64,000 bases of DNA. It comes from Stichopus chloronotus (Eukaryota > Echinodermata > Holothuroidea > Aspidochirotida > Stichopodidae). Made by a program: the position numbers and the translations under genes. The stretch is from positions 3,574,218-3,638,217 of the forward strand of contig CM037837.1 in assembly GCA_021234535.1 (NCBI GenBank), written 5' to 3'. This document shows positions 47,712 through 59,543 of the stretch, in pieces. The notes under the pieces are model-generated. The model was not told the DNA's origin, searched no databases, and saw only the letters and a program-made list of their open reading frames with translations. Each line of letters opens with the position of its first letter. The first letter of the stretch is position 1.

Positions 47712-48150
47712 CCAACCCCCACCCTACCCACCCTACCCCAACCCCCACCCACCCTACCCCACCCTACCCCAACCCACCCCAACCCCACCCTACCCCACCC
47801 CAACCCCACCCTACCCACCCTACCCCAACCCCCACCCTAACCCACCCACCCCAAGCCCAACCCCACCCTAATAGCCCACCCTAACCCAACCCCCACCCTA
47901 ACCCACCCCTACCCCAACCCCAACCCCCAACCCTACCCACCCTACCCCAGACCCCACCCTAACCCCCCTAACCCCAACCCCCCCTACCCCACCCTACCCC
48001 AACCCCCACCCTACCCACCCTACCCCAACCCCCACCCTACCCACCCTACCCCAACCCCCACCCTACCCACCCTACCCCAACCTACCCACCCTACCCCACC
48101 CTACCCTACCCACCCTACTCCAACCTCCCACCCTACCCCAACCCCACTTT
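47712..48150 (+). repeat. C-rich minisatellite (CCCTACCCCAC / CCCTAACCCAC type)
   Basis: About 440 bases of CCACCCTACCCCAACC-like units with variable length. The complementary strand is runs of GGGG/GGGT and could form G-quadruplexes. Occasional CCCTAACCC steps resemble telomere repeats, but most units are CCCTACCCC. The Pro/Thr-rich open frame here is an artefact. Confidence 0.9.
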
Positions 48151-48734
48151 GCAGAGTTCCTGCACCTTCTCAGGAATCAATTTTCATGTCTGTTCTATGA
48201 CTTCCCAGGATCAGAATGAGAATTTCCATGAACCCGCTCCTTATTTTTTTTCATTTAAGTTTTCAACTACGACAGCAAAATCCAAAGCAATAGGAGGTGA
48301 AAACCCAGATGTCAAATGACTTTGAGATTCCTTGCCAATGTTCATAGAAAACAAACGGCAATGCATACCATATTTTGAAGTTCAAGCACCTTATCCTTAC
48401 TCAAAATCCATACATGGGCCATATATGGAATTTTACAGCTGAGCCATATCTGGACCAAATATGGAATTTATGCCATACTTTGGTCAAGTAAAACATGCAT
48501 TGGTTCACATTAATATCTCATATTTTGTCCCATTGGTTTGAAGTACAGCTACAAGACATTTGTTTTTCTTGGATTTGCTTTAAAAGAGATAGTACCACTT
48601 CACTTATTTGTTTAAAGTTGTTGACCTCAGGCCAATCTCAGTATCAAGTCAGTCAAGATTTGATCGACACAGTTACTGTCCAAGGCAAATAAAATTGTCA
48701 ATTTATTTGAAATGTTTCTTTCTTTTTTTCACAG

Positions 48735-49100
48735 TGACAGAAGCCTGTGTTGTTTTCCCAAGGTTATGTTCATCCAAAAGTATTGAATTTACTAAATTTC
48801 TTAGTCAATAGGTAAGTTTGATGAAATATCATTGATGACATAACAAATGTGCACTGAAGCTTTCAACTGCATTATCTATAATATGATATATCATTTTTGC
48901 ATGAGACAAGTCAAATTTCACTGATGTGTAATATTCATATATCTTTTGCTTTCATTCACAGGGTATCATACGTTTTCAGGAAAACTGCACTTCAGATGAG
49001 CTCATGTTCAAATTTGTGTACGTAGAATGTATGTTGTTTCTTTTCTGTTAAAATACAATCATCTGTACAACTGAGGTGTCAAAATAAATACATGTCAAAC
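48735..49100 (+). ncRNA. Possible two-exon transcript end (exons 48735-48811 and 48962-~49100)
   Basis: TCTTTTTTTCACAG precedes 48735 and ATAG|GTAAGT follows 48811. TTTCATTCACAG precedes 48962, and AATAAA at 49083-49088 could end the last exon. The 77-base exon has stops in all but one frame and the last exon has no recognisable coding sense. So if real it is a noncoding RNA or a 3' UTR. No upstream exon was identified. Confidence 0.25.
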
Positions 49101-49235
49101 TTCATGGAAAAGAACTCTGCATTGCTTTCCCGTTGTTTGTGCTTGTAAACAGATGCCTTAACTTAGAGGGTGTCCATAGGGTAGTGTGAGCTCAATTAGA
49201 ATAGGGTAAAAATGACTATTGTGAATACCATAGAA

Positions 49236-49470
49236 ACAAATGATTTAACACCAGTGTTGGTGTAAAAAGCTATGGTCAGTATTAATTGCACACCAATCAG
49301 AATAACAAAATTGACACCAACGACAATAAGTTTAACAGCATGTATGGTGTAAAGAAATTGATGCTCAAAATGATGTTAATTCAACACCAGATGGTGTAGG
49401 CAAATATGCACTCCAAAAAGACTTAAAAGTTAACACTGTTGGTGTTAAATTAACATCAAACCAGAGTTTT
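49236..49470. repeat. TTAACACCA palindromic repeat cluster
   Basis: At least six AACACCA/TGGTGTT motifs occur in both orientations (e.g. TTTAACACCAGTGTTGGTGT), ending at CCAGAGTTTTTGCAGTGTG. That end resembles the CACTGCAAAAA terminus of many animal DNA-transposon derivatives. The opposite end was not seen. Confidence 0.5.
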
Positions 49471-52400
49471 TGCAGTGTGCTTGTTTCTAGTTATAAGCAT
49501 GTCACACAAACTTTAGGGTTTTTAGAGTATATTGACCTATCTGAACATGTAATTATGGATGCAACTCCCTTTCTGAGAGACCAACTTTAAAAACTGATGT
49601 AATGTTAAAATGTCCCTGTTTTTCAACTGATGTGTCCCATAATATCCTAGGAGTCATTAAAATAAGTGGTATTCATATCTTTAGAATATACAATTGTACT
49701 TACGAAAAGGCTCAAAAAATATACAAAATATATTTTGAACTATTGTTCACCCTCTGAGGTAGACCTTGACCATGTGTACCAGAAGCAATGATCTTTTCTC
49801 CGTCACTCGGTCTACCTCTACGGATGGAAAACTTCTCTTAAACAACTATTGTTGTAAATTATGGTACCAACTTCGAGCCAAAATTAGAAAAATTACTTCA
49901 TTTCCATCTTTCAAGAATCATGCATGTCAAAGGTCACCTAGTGGGGAAATACCAGCTTCCTCCCCATCTACATGTCAGTATACTTCCATTACTGTTTTAT
50001 CTGTTTTATTTCCTTTCTTTCCTTTTTTTAGCCTTTTTTTTGCTTCTCTCCCCGTTTGTCATTTTTTTTTCCTCACTTCATAGGTTACTAGTCTGTTAAA
50101 CTTGGTGTTTGTTCTGTTATTCAGTCTTCATTTACTACTGTACCTCTGACTTTGTGGAGACAAAATAGAAAAATGAAATGAAAAAAAACATTAAATAAAT
50201 GAATGATGAGGCTAGAATCAACACCAAGGTCAGCACTAATTCAGGGAACATTTGGAAAGACATACAAAACACCTCACATCATGTAAAAAGAGAAATTTAG
50301 TCATAAATTAGTAGTGTGCTTGAGTGTTCTATGATAGCTTGAAAAAGAATGGGATAGTATACTAAATTTAACCTGGAGCTATAGAAGAAACAAACTGGTT
50401 TTCACCACACTTACTTTTAAATGTTTTTTTGCAATTTCGTTCATATTTTTCAATTTTTAACTACAAGGGGAGAGAGAGGGGTAATCACAAGAGCCCAGCA
50501 AACCTGCCTTGTTGCACACATAATTACCCGGTTTCATCCACGACTGCAATCTTCTGTCATTAATACATGTCTACATGGCCAGTTGATGTGTTACGATGTG
50601 ATGCTATTAAATAAATGGAATAAAACTGTAATTGTCAGACAAATCAGACGGTACATACTTTGACTGGCGTGGCATTTTTATACTAAGATGGTGGGAATGG
50701 CAGTTTCCCCAATACCATTCTGTGGAAGTGGCCATTGCTTTGAAGGTTGGGAACCACTGGTTTAGAGTGTATTGATTAAAATTGGTTTGAATTACAGCAG
50801 TAATTGCGAAAAAGGACTTAATTTTTGACACCAAGCAAGGGCGTCATTGATATACAAAACTGCTGCATTGCACTAGTTGGGCCAGAGCAGTAGTGTAATA
50901 GTCTTCACATCGAAACTACCATTGATCAACAGTCAACTTCCCAGAGTTGCAAATGTCAGCATGCCTACCCTGGACTTAAGTTGCAATAGAAGCTGAAGGA
51001 ATGACGTTCTGTAGTCTACAGAATTGCAAATTTTTGCGTCTATAAAAATAAAGTTTTGTCTATAAAAATTGCTTTGTAGTGAAATAAATGCATGGAATGT
51101 ACTTGCATAAAAAAGAAACTTTTCACCAGCACAATAATGCTTTCTTTTTCTTAAAAACAAACAAATTATAATAGCTGGACAGTTATCATTTATATGTGTA
51201 TATACACTTACCTCAATTTTTACTTCCTACCCAGCTCCGCCCTCCTTTTCATGAGGGAAGGGAGGTGGGAAATTGGGAATCTTTGCTACAATTTGAAAAT
51301 GAAAGCAGTGTGTCATATGTTGAAATATCATGTAATGAAATTTTATATCTGAAGCATATGACTTTGCATAACCATTTTAGAAATATACCTGACTGTTGTA
51401 CCGGAAGGTAAATATACAGGCCTATATCTATGGCACAATGTAGCACAGATCCAACATCATAGTGGACAAGTATCTGGTGGGCTTTATAGTTGAAATTACT
51501 AATTGTAAATTAACCAGTAACAAGTCTATGCATCAGTCGTAACATAGCAAAGTCAGAAAAAGAACTGGCGCACACCAGAGATATACGTACGAAAACATGT
51601 ACCTTCCTTATCACAATTAAATTTGCAAGCTGAATATAGTAATTCACATGTAATAAAGTAATAATTTCTTACATGTTGAATGCCAAGTGCACAGAATTCT
51701 GGCATCTCCTCTTCTAAGAACCAATTATACCCCCACTTTGTTCTTTTGCTTTTCCGAGTGACGATTTCTGAGGTTTCATTGGAGTGTCACAAATTGGCCA
51801 GTTATGGCAACTTTATGACAAGAGTTCGGGTACCCATTGCAAAACATTTATAACACTGCAAAGATCCTCTGTGCGAATCTTACAGACAAATCTGGATGCA
51901 TGCAGTCACTACTTGGAGGAGATAAATGGTTGCACATGGTGGCCTCCAGCACTCTCAGTCACTCGGGAAATCCCCATCTCTTTCCCACCATTGAAACGAA
52001 TGCAAATAAACCCAGCATAACTTCACTCTGCAGCTTACTGCCCAAACCCACTTACAATTACCACAAATAGTTATCTCAAATGACAGAATGTGCATTGTAG
52101 TCTAGTCACGTATGTATACTGTCTTGCCTTTTGATTTTGCAACTTACCATAACAACAATATCCAAGCCTCCAAAATGCTCATGATGTTAAATGTAATAAT
52201 TAAAACAACTGACTGGATCTGTATGCTTTATTTTATTTAATATTTTATATTATTTTATACGAAAAAAAAACAGTGTTTTACTGAAGCTCCCTGCTTCACC
52301 ATCTATGGGATTTGAAATTAAACTAGCTTCTACTGACTTCTAATGGCGGCATATATAGCCTGTTGTACAACTGCTTTCACAAAGTGAAGTAGTCAGAATC

Positions 52401-52847
52401 ATAGTGCATTGGGGATACAAGAAGGGATGGCTCAAGGAGAATAACTTAATTAGCAAATGTTTCGTTTCGTTTCATGTATTTCGTTCATACTGTACATACA
52501 TATATACATACCGGCATAAATGTGGCCTAAACATATAGTGTAGCTAGTCAAATCTTATCACACTATCTGGTAACATATTTAAATCAAAAGAAAGAATTGC
52601 ATACACTTTAGGAAAGAGTAGCTTAAAGGTTCCTCTAATTTAATTATGTCACATTTAGACCTTAAATTTGCAAACTCTGCAATGTGTCAATTGCTACAAA
52701 ATTTCCTCAAAATCCTCCTGCATTGCTCTTAAACTCTAATAGCTCTTCCATTGGTGGGGAATTTCTTTTGTTTTTATAGTTTCAATTCAGTTGACAACTT
52801 GAGCAAATGTTTCCACTGCAGATGGGTACATCATACATCATATTTTT
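49471..52847. other. Intergenic, no gene recognised
   Basis: AT-rich. A TTTCGTTTCGTTTCATGT tract at 52461-52478 could be a LINE-type tail on the minus strand, but no body is recognised. Poly-T near 49990-50080. Confidence 0.35.
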
Positions 52848-53358
52848 GCGGAAGGTTAGCTTGGTGGTTTGAGTGTCTGTCTTGCAATCAAAGGGTCCCC
52901 GGATCATATCCCGGTGGAACCACTTGGAAAATTTCTGGGGATTCAAATTTGACTTGTTCAGTAAAGCTGTTTACAGCGGTGCTGAGGGGGTAATTTGGGT
53001 TCCTGTTGTCCGATTTAGGTCTTGTTCGCTTCAGATTGCTAGGTACAGCTGATGGGCTGCTGAGCTGGACAGGTTCTCCACCCCTCCCAGCCTTAATTGG
53101 GAAAGTGGCTAAAGACTGGGGGATATATACTCTTGTCCGTCGGATGGGGACGTTAAATGGAGGTCCCAGGAGCAGGTTTGGGTTTGCATAGTTTGCATTG
53201 GCGATTGTCTGGTTTCACCCCTGCCTCGATATCCTCTGGACATGTACTTATCGAAAAGAGTAGGCGAATCTCGACGGTGATCATCCACGATCAATAAGGT
53301 ATAGGGTCCTTGATGAGCCCATATGGGGCTTCCTGATCCTCAACTTTCAAATTAAAAT
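52848..53358 (+). repeat. tRNA-derived SINE with box A/B head
   Basis: The head GTTAGCTTGGTGGTTTGAGT (box A-like, 52857-52867) is followed 33 bases later by GGATCATATCC (box B-like, 52901-52911), then a roughly 440-base body shared with 39195-39585. The body includes CCGATTTAGGTCTTGTTCGC and GATGAGCCCATATGGGG. The A-rich tail ends near 53358. Box B has mismatches, so the copy is old. Confidence 0.6.
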
Positions 53359-54465
53359 CTTCAGTTGGTTAAACTTTGTGCCCTAACTTAAATTCACAAT
53401 GAATGTGACACTCTTTCATAAAAATGGCACTGACTGGCACTTTCTACAGTTTCCAGTATCTCTCAAAGCAAAATCCTTGAAATTGCTGTCCAATGATTAA
53501 TGTAAAAATCTTTTCATTTGTTCGACTTAAAAACATTCATTGCATTAAGTTGTGTAACTGTAAATTGGATTCTGTACACTGAAATGAGTAGATTTTTTTT
53601 ATTTTTGGGCAATGCTTCATTAAATTGCTCTGTAATAGGCCAACTGCCATGTCACGATCATGATGAATGACTTAACATCTTTTAATACAGGATGATACCT
53701 ATAACCTCATTTGACATGTGGCCGACTGTCAGATGAGGAGATGCAGTTACCAAGCTTTAATTAATATTGTTCCGGCCCTTAATTGCCATGGTCAAAACAG
53801 TTTCGTTTTTTCTTTACAATGCTGTATATCAACTTTAGAAACCTACTGTAGATTTCATGTGATATCAAATGAGATATAGATGATACTTACAGAAAGATAC
53901 TTGTGCATTAATTGATCTCAGGTCTCCCAGGCTGATCCAATTACGTTGAGTCCCTTCAGCGTGGAACATGATTGAAGGACCAAATTCAAAATAAACCACC
54001 TACATACTCAACATGCACTGACTTCAGTGTCATCACTGAATTAACAATTAAACTGAATTACACATTGGAGACCTTCATGATTGGTCAGTTTTATCACTTA
54101 GGGCTGTGCGCCTTTGTTTTCTTATTGGCCTATAGCTGTTATTTAAGACGATGTACTGTATGGCTAGGTTGTATTTACACAGCCCGATCGAGTTTCGGCT
54201 ATTTGCGTACAGAGGTCAATAATTATAATGACACATCATTTGATAAAATGTCTAGCCTTAATTAAATAATGTTAACTTCACTTGATGTTGAAGAAGTTTA
54301 TCTGTTACACGTTTTTCAACGCGGCAATTGTAAATTAACTGAACAATAAGTAATTTCTAACTAGGCGCAAGGCTATACGTAACGTTACGTCACAAGCTGA
54401 TATGTTATCGTATCTTCCAAACTGCCATTGTTTACTAATACCAGTATAGTGCCGAACTTCGCACA
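53359..54465. other. Intergenic, no gene recognised
   Basis: AT-rich sequence; no splice-bounded exon or recognisable repeat found. Confidence 0.35.
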
Positions 54466-54869
54466 CTGCCAAACTTCGCGCACCCTTAAAAAAATAGGCC
54501 CAAAAATGTAATGACCTAATAGCTGCAGGACAATTAGTTTTTGACTACAATGCCCTGAAATGATGACTGAAAAGAAAGCTGGGACAATCGCTCTTGCCTG
54601 ATTAGCCAACTTTACAGTACTGCATTTGCATAGGAGAGGTAGGCTAGGCCTAGCGTATCCTATTCGCAGTTTCCGCCGAATGTTACAATTAAATTTTCAA
54701 ATCGTGATTTTAACTCTTAAATGGAATTTTTCCGGACCATTTTTGTTACTAGCTTGTTCTAGCTAGGTTTTTGCTGTAGGTTTCATAGGCACAGGATTTG
54801 ATCAAAACGACACTCTTCGTATAATGATTGTCATGCTAACATTATAGTGAGGTGCGCGAAGTTTGGCAG
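54466..54869. mobile_element. MITE-like element with 19-bp perfect terminal inverted repeats
   Basis: CTGCCAAACTTCGCGCACC at 54466-54484 is exactly reverse-complementary to 54851-54869, enclosing about 366 bases without coding capacity. A second partial copy of the motif (GTGCCGAACTTCGCAC) sits immediately outside the left repeat. No target duplication could be fixed. Confidence 0.72.
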
Positions 54870-56310
54870 GTTTACATTGTAACATTAACTCAAGTAAATG
54901 TTGGCTAAAATAACAGATTTCAAGGTACAATCCATAGCTAGCCTATTGGATCAAATTACTCGTAAAATTGCATTTTAGACTTGTGAAAACAATGAGATAG
55001 ATTTGCTGGGATTTTGAATTTACAGCAGCAAGAAATTCCAGGGTTTTTATGTAAATACATCCATGCTACAGTAATTGTATAGTTCAGCAGAAAAAACTGT
55101 CAAGTGCACCAATTGGATAGATCCAGTGATCCATGATTGTAATTTCTACTATCACAATACTAATATTATCTGGCCCACGTGCATACTTGAAGTTGGGCCT
55201 AGCCTACTGTATATGTTTTGCACTGGCATAGTGCTAGTACTTCAAGTATAGCAAGTACACCTACATTAGAATAGCACATCCAATGACGCACCACCACCTG
55301 GCTATTGCTGAAACTGTATTACTTCAGACAATTTCCTCAGGCTGACCTATTTCATTGAAAGCAGAATGACATATAGCTTGTCACATGTACTTCTGGGATC
55401 CCCACCCAAGTTGCCTATACAGACTTTTGCCTTTGTATCATAATTTGATGTAATATCACTTCACAACAAGACACTGTCAAAATACTACCATGCTTCCAAA
55501 ATGATTATCTACCTGCTAGACTTAAGTTTACATGATGGTTAGCCTAATGTACTCTGCCATTTGGCTTTGCCTAAGACTCCACAAAAGTTACAATGGACTG
55601 TCAATTTTGGTGCATGAAAACACTCCTGACACATTCTTGCGTTCACGTGGTGGCCGACTGTAAAAATGAGAAAAGGGAGCACACTCAGAAAACATTTTCA
55701 CAACATTGTGAGTTACTGCTAGTAAAACCCCATCTTAATGAGTGTTTTGGATTTTTAACCAACTTCATAATCATCCATCACACATCCTTAGGTGCGTCAT
55801 TCTAGGTGAAACTTAACCATGCGCGCTACTACGGAACCTCACGCAATACGTTTGCCTTTGGTCTAGCAAACCACTACCACTTACTGACTTAGGTGATAGG
55901 CTATTTGGTGCGAGCTGGACAATGTCTTCATTTTTCTTACTGCTGGAAATTAGAAGAAAAAAAAATTCCTACCTGCATAAGCGTAATTAATAAGTCCCAC
56001 TTTGTACCGTATTAACACATCATCAAGTTACAGCAGTGTTACGACGACAAAATTCTATAAATGGTTGTCGAGGGACGGGCAGACCCGATAATATTCACCT
56101 GACGGTTAAACTAGAATTCCACATGGGCGTTGAACTAGCCGACTCAAAGTTGTCAGATAAAAGTAAAGCTATGGCGCCATCCAAAAAAAGAAAAAAATGG
56201 AACTAAAAATATAGTCATCTTGTGTAAAGTCATATAAAATGTGACTTCACACAAGAAGATTTGTCAAGTCTCCCTATAGGCCTAATGTCATTGGAAAAAT
56301 TAAGTGTTTT
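54870..56310. other. Intergenic, no gene recognised
   Basis: AT-rich. No feature beyond short frames without similarity. Confidence 0.35.
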
Positions 56311-56324
56311 CCCAAGTTTGGACT

Positions 56325-58115
56325 CTGTCTTATTACCTAGTGATGCAGTTCTAAGAGTTGCTTTGTCTCAATATTCGTAAAACTGGCCCGGATGCAATCT
56401 ATCCAATTTTTTGAGGTCATTTGCTCATCATTTCTGTATTCCCAGGCCCGTATCCGGGGGGGGGGGGTTCAGGGGGTTCGGACGAACCCCCTCACAAGAT
56501 CTGGAGTTCCGCTCAGCATATGATAGCAGGCCTACGTTAGCAACATATACAATGAGTTTTAATTTGTTAGTCATAATTGTCGGGTAATGTTCCACTTGTG
56601 ATAAAATCGAACCCCCTCACTGAAAAAGCTGCATACGGGGCCTGATTCCACTTTCGCTGGATTTATGGTTGAAGGTTATATTCCGGAGGACTGGAGGTGT
56701 GCTAAAATCACCCCAATTTTTATGAAGGGAGATAAGTCACAACCTTGTGCCTGTCAGTCTCACTAGTGTTGTTTGTAAGGTCATGGAATCTATCGTTCAG
56801 TTTCTTCAGTACCGGTAGGTATTCATAAATCAGAATGTCTCAACATGGCTTTTTGTCAGAAAAGGTCCTGCCTCATCAATATTTTGGAGTTCGTGGAAGA
56901 TATTATTGGGTGATTGGATAGACAGCAGTATGTTGATGTTGTTTTTCTGGATTTCCAGATAGCTTTTGACAGGGGTTCCTCACCATGCAGGAGTCTTTTG
57001 CTGAAATTAAAGAGTATGGGCATCTGCGGTAATTTACTGACCTGGATTCAGAATTGGCTATAGGCCTATGTAATAGGAAACAGAGGGTGGTTTTAAACGG
57101 TTGTGCATCTTTTTTGACAGGAAGTTCCTAGCAAGGCTCCCCCAGAAGTCTGCGTTGGGTCTCTCCTGTTTATTGCTTTCATTAATGACATTGATGCTGA
57201 TATTATGTGTAGAGCCAAGCAGTTTGCTGATGACACTAAACTGTATTCTGAGGTCTCATCTGAAGGTAATTCAATAAGTTTTCAGAAGGATTTAGACAGG
57301 GTTTTGCTTGGTCTCAGGAGTGGCAAACTGCTGCTCAATATTGATAATTGCAAAGTAATGATGCATATTGACAACAATAATCCTAGGTATTCTTACACTT
57401 TGAATGGATAGTCACTGCAAAGAGGTTTCTGTTGAAGGGGACTTAGGTGTCTACATAGATTCTTCTTTACATCCACCTAAGCAGTGTGTTGAAGCAGCTA
57501 AACTAGAGCGAATAGGATTTTAGGTGTGATTAAAAGTTTCAATCCTTAAACACTCAAGGCAGTGTTGTTAGGCTATAACAGGTTGGTTAGGCCTCTTTTA
57601 GAGTAAGCTGTTCAAGCTTGGAACCCATATTTTTTTAAGGATAAGGATTTACTTGAGACAGTGGAGGGCTACTAGATTGATTGGTGCCTTCAAGGGTTTC
57701 GTCTCTTAAATCTCACTTCACTTGAGCTAAGAAGATTACGTGGAGACTTGATACAAGTCTACAAGATTGTTCATGGTTTCGATAATTTATTGTTTTCTGA
57801 TTTTTTCAAGTTTGCAAATAGTTAACTTACAAGAGGTCATTGCCTTAAACTCCAGAAGGTTCAAAGAAGGATTAATAGGCCTATTTGTCATTACTCCTTT
57901 TCTCAGATGGGTAGTGAATGAGTGGGTCAATGGGTTGCATGAGGATGTTTTGATGGCTAGAAGTGGTAATACATTTAAGAATGAACAAGTAGGCTACTTT
58001 ATGCTTTGTGACCGGGTTTGATGTTTGTACTTTATTTCTGTTTGTGTGTTTTATATAGGATCCTTGATGGGGACTTAATTGTCCCTCTTGATCCTTTTTT
58101 TTTCTACTAGACTCA
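56325..58115 (+). pseudogene. CR1/L2-like non-LTR retrotransposon reverse transcriptase, decayed
   Basis: Translating across frame changes gives conserved RT segments in order: TGPDAI at about 56383, a PEDW.CAKITPIF..GDKS-like segment near 56690, CKVMES near 56780, the catalytic FADD box at 57223-57234, KLLLNIDNCKVM near 57330, RILGVIKSF near 57515, RRLRGDLIQVYKIVHG near 57735, and FSQ...VNEW...NTFKNE to about 58000. This is the pattern of CR1/L2-group RTs including the C-terminal RRLRGDLIQ block. Many stops and frameshifts, plus an inserted MITE, mean it is dead. The 5' part (endonuclease) was not recognised. Confidence 0.82.
56443..56644. mobile_element. MITE (202 bp) inserted in the RT pseudogene, 5-bp target duplication
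   Basis: Ends are CAGGCCCGTATCC and, reversed, CAGGCCCCGTATGC. ATTCC flanks both sides (56438-56442 and 56645-56649). Inner GAACCCCCTCAC motifs occur at both ends, followed by G/C runs. Removing the insert and one ATTCC rejoins the RT reading (TTTCTGTATTCC|ACTTTCG), which confirms the boundaries. Confidence 0.85.
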
Positions 58116-58790
58116 ACTACAAGGCTCTAGATCAAAGGTTAGGAACATTTGTTTTTCTCTTCAGTGGTGGTGACGTCTGCATGAAACAAGATTCATACTA
58201 GCAAAAATTACACTTACACAATCGTCCAATTTTCTTTTGAAATCTTCTGACACCAAGGTACACAAAAATTCCTTAAAATACACAGCATATCAACCCCTTC
58301 TAATTTTAACTCCCAGACTTTTATGCACATGCATGCTAACACTAAAAATTCACCAGAAGAATTTTTAATACATTGAAACAATCTTAATCATTCCCCACCT
58401 CATGAATTGCATATCAAACATGTTATGCTTTTAATGTTTAAAATAGTGACCAGCCCAAATAAAATAACAATACTAAATACCATGCTGTATAGTTTGCCTC
58501 TTGTTTGAATTTCTACAAGTGTTGCATATACAGCTTCTAAATTGCGTTGCATGTGCATGTACTGGAATAGGTGCTTCTTCGTAAACCTTAATTCAAGTTT
58601 AATTCCACACTCCCTATGTATGTGGATTCCCCATGCCGAACTCATAGCACAAGATAGGACATGATCCTTAAATAAATCAACTGTCATTTCGCCATGGAAA
58701 CACCGACAGGCACTACCAAGGTAAGATCAAATCGAGTACGACACATAAAACAATGCTGCAGTAAGTTAGTCTACACCCAGACTGACCTTT

Positions 58791-59035
58791 TTTAAAGGCA
58801 GCAACTCATCACCCTCAGCTCTATATTTTTGACCAGAAAATAACAATATTTTCAACTCTTTGATAACAGTAAATTAAAAAAGATACAGAGCAGCTCGTAT
58901 TACACACCGTACACATGTCAAGAATCTATTGTTTTTTTTTTTCATCGCACATGTGGAGGAAGGTTAGCCTACAGCCTGTACATAGGAGACCTAAGTGCAT
59001 GGTCGGGAGAATTGAAACTGTCTTGGGTGATAAGT
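58791..59035. mobile_element. MITE-A copy 2, right end lost
   Basis: The left terminus is TTTAAAGGCAGCAACTCATC. The core ACAGAGCAGCTCGTATTACA, CACATGTGGAGGAAGG and CTTGGGTGATAAG follow the order of copy 1, but the right terminus diverges after GGGTGATAAGT. Confidence 0.65.
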
Positions 59036-59165
59036 CTTTGTTTTGAAGATTTAACAACAGAAAGTACTAACATTATGTCTGTAACAAACCTTGCTTAAGT
59101 ATACAATGACTTGCATACATTTGCACTTGAATTCTATCTAAGAAATAGCATTACAGTAAACATAC

Positions 59166-59543
59166 TTTAAAGAGGCTCATTGAGTTGTTTTGTGAAATTC
59201 ACTCATTTTTTCTAAACCGGTCAAGTTTCCTTCACATACTAATGGCAAACAGTCAAACTAAAAGGATCCCAAAGTTTTACATACGTTGGAACATGAATGA
59301 GTGAGTAACCTACGATTAAATGTGGTTTTTGAAACTTTGTGACCAGACATTTTCACATTAGTACATTCACATGCACACAATCAGAGCAAGTAACGGTCAA
59401 AAATTCGAAAAAATTGACAGTTTTCATATAACTATTGGACGTGAAACTTGATTAATTATGCTAATTGTGAGTATTGTCTTGTGTTTGTATACTTCAAAAT
59501 CACCGCAATCTTTACTGATATCAACTCAATGAGCCCCTTTAAA
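59166..59543. mobile_element. MITE-B (378 bp) with terminal inverted repeats
   Basis: The left end TTTAAAGAGGCTCATTGAGT and the right end, reversed, TTTAAAGGGGCTCATTGAGT match over about 22 bases. No coding capacity. It shares the first eight bases, TTTAAAGR, with MITE-A but is otherwise different. A second copy begins at 63959. Confidence 0.82.

Noticed and set aside
47690..47884. Pro/Thr/His-rich frame
   Set aside because: Translation of the C-rich minisatellite.
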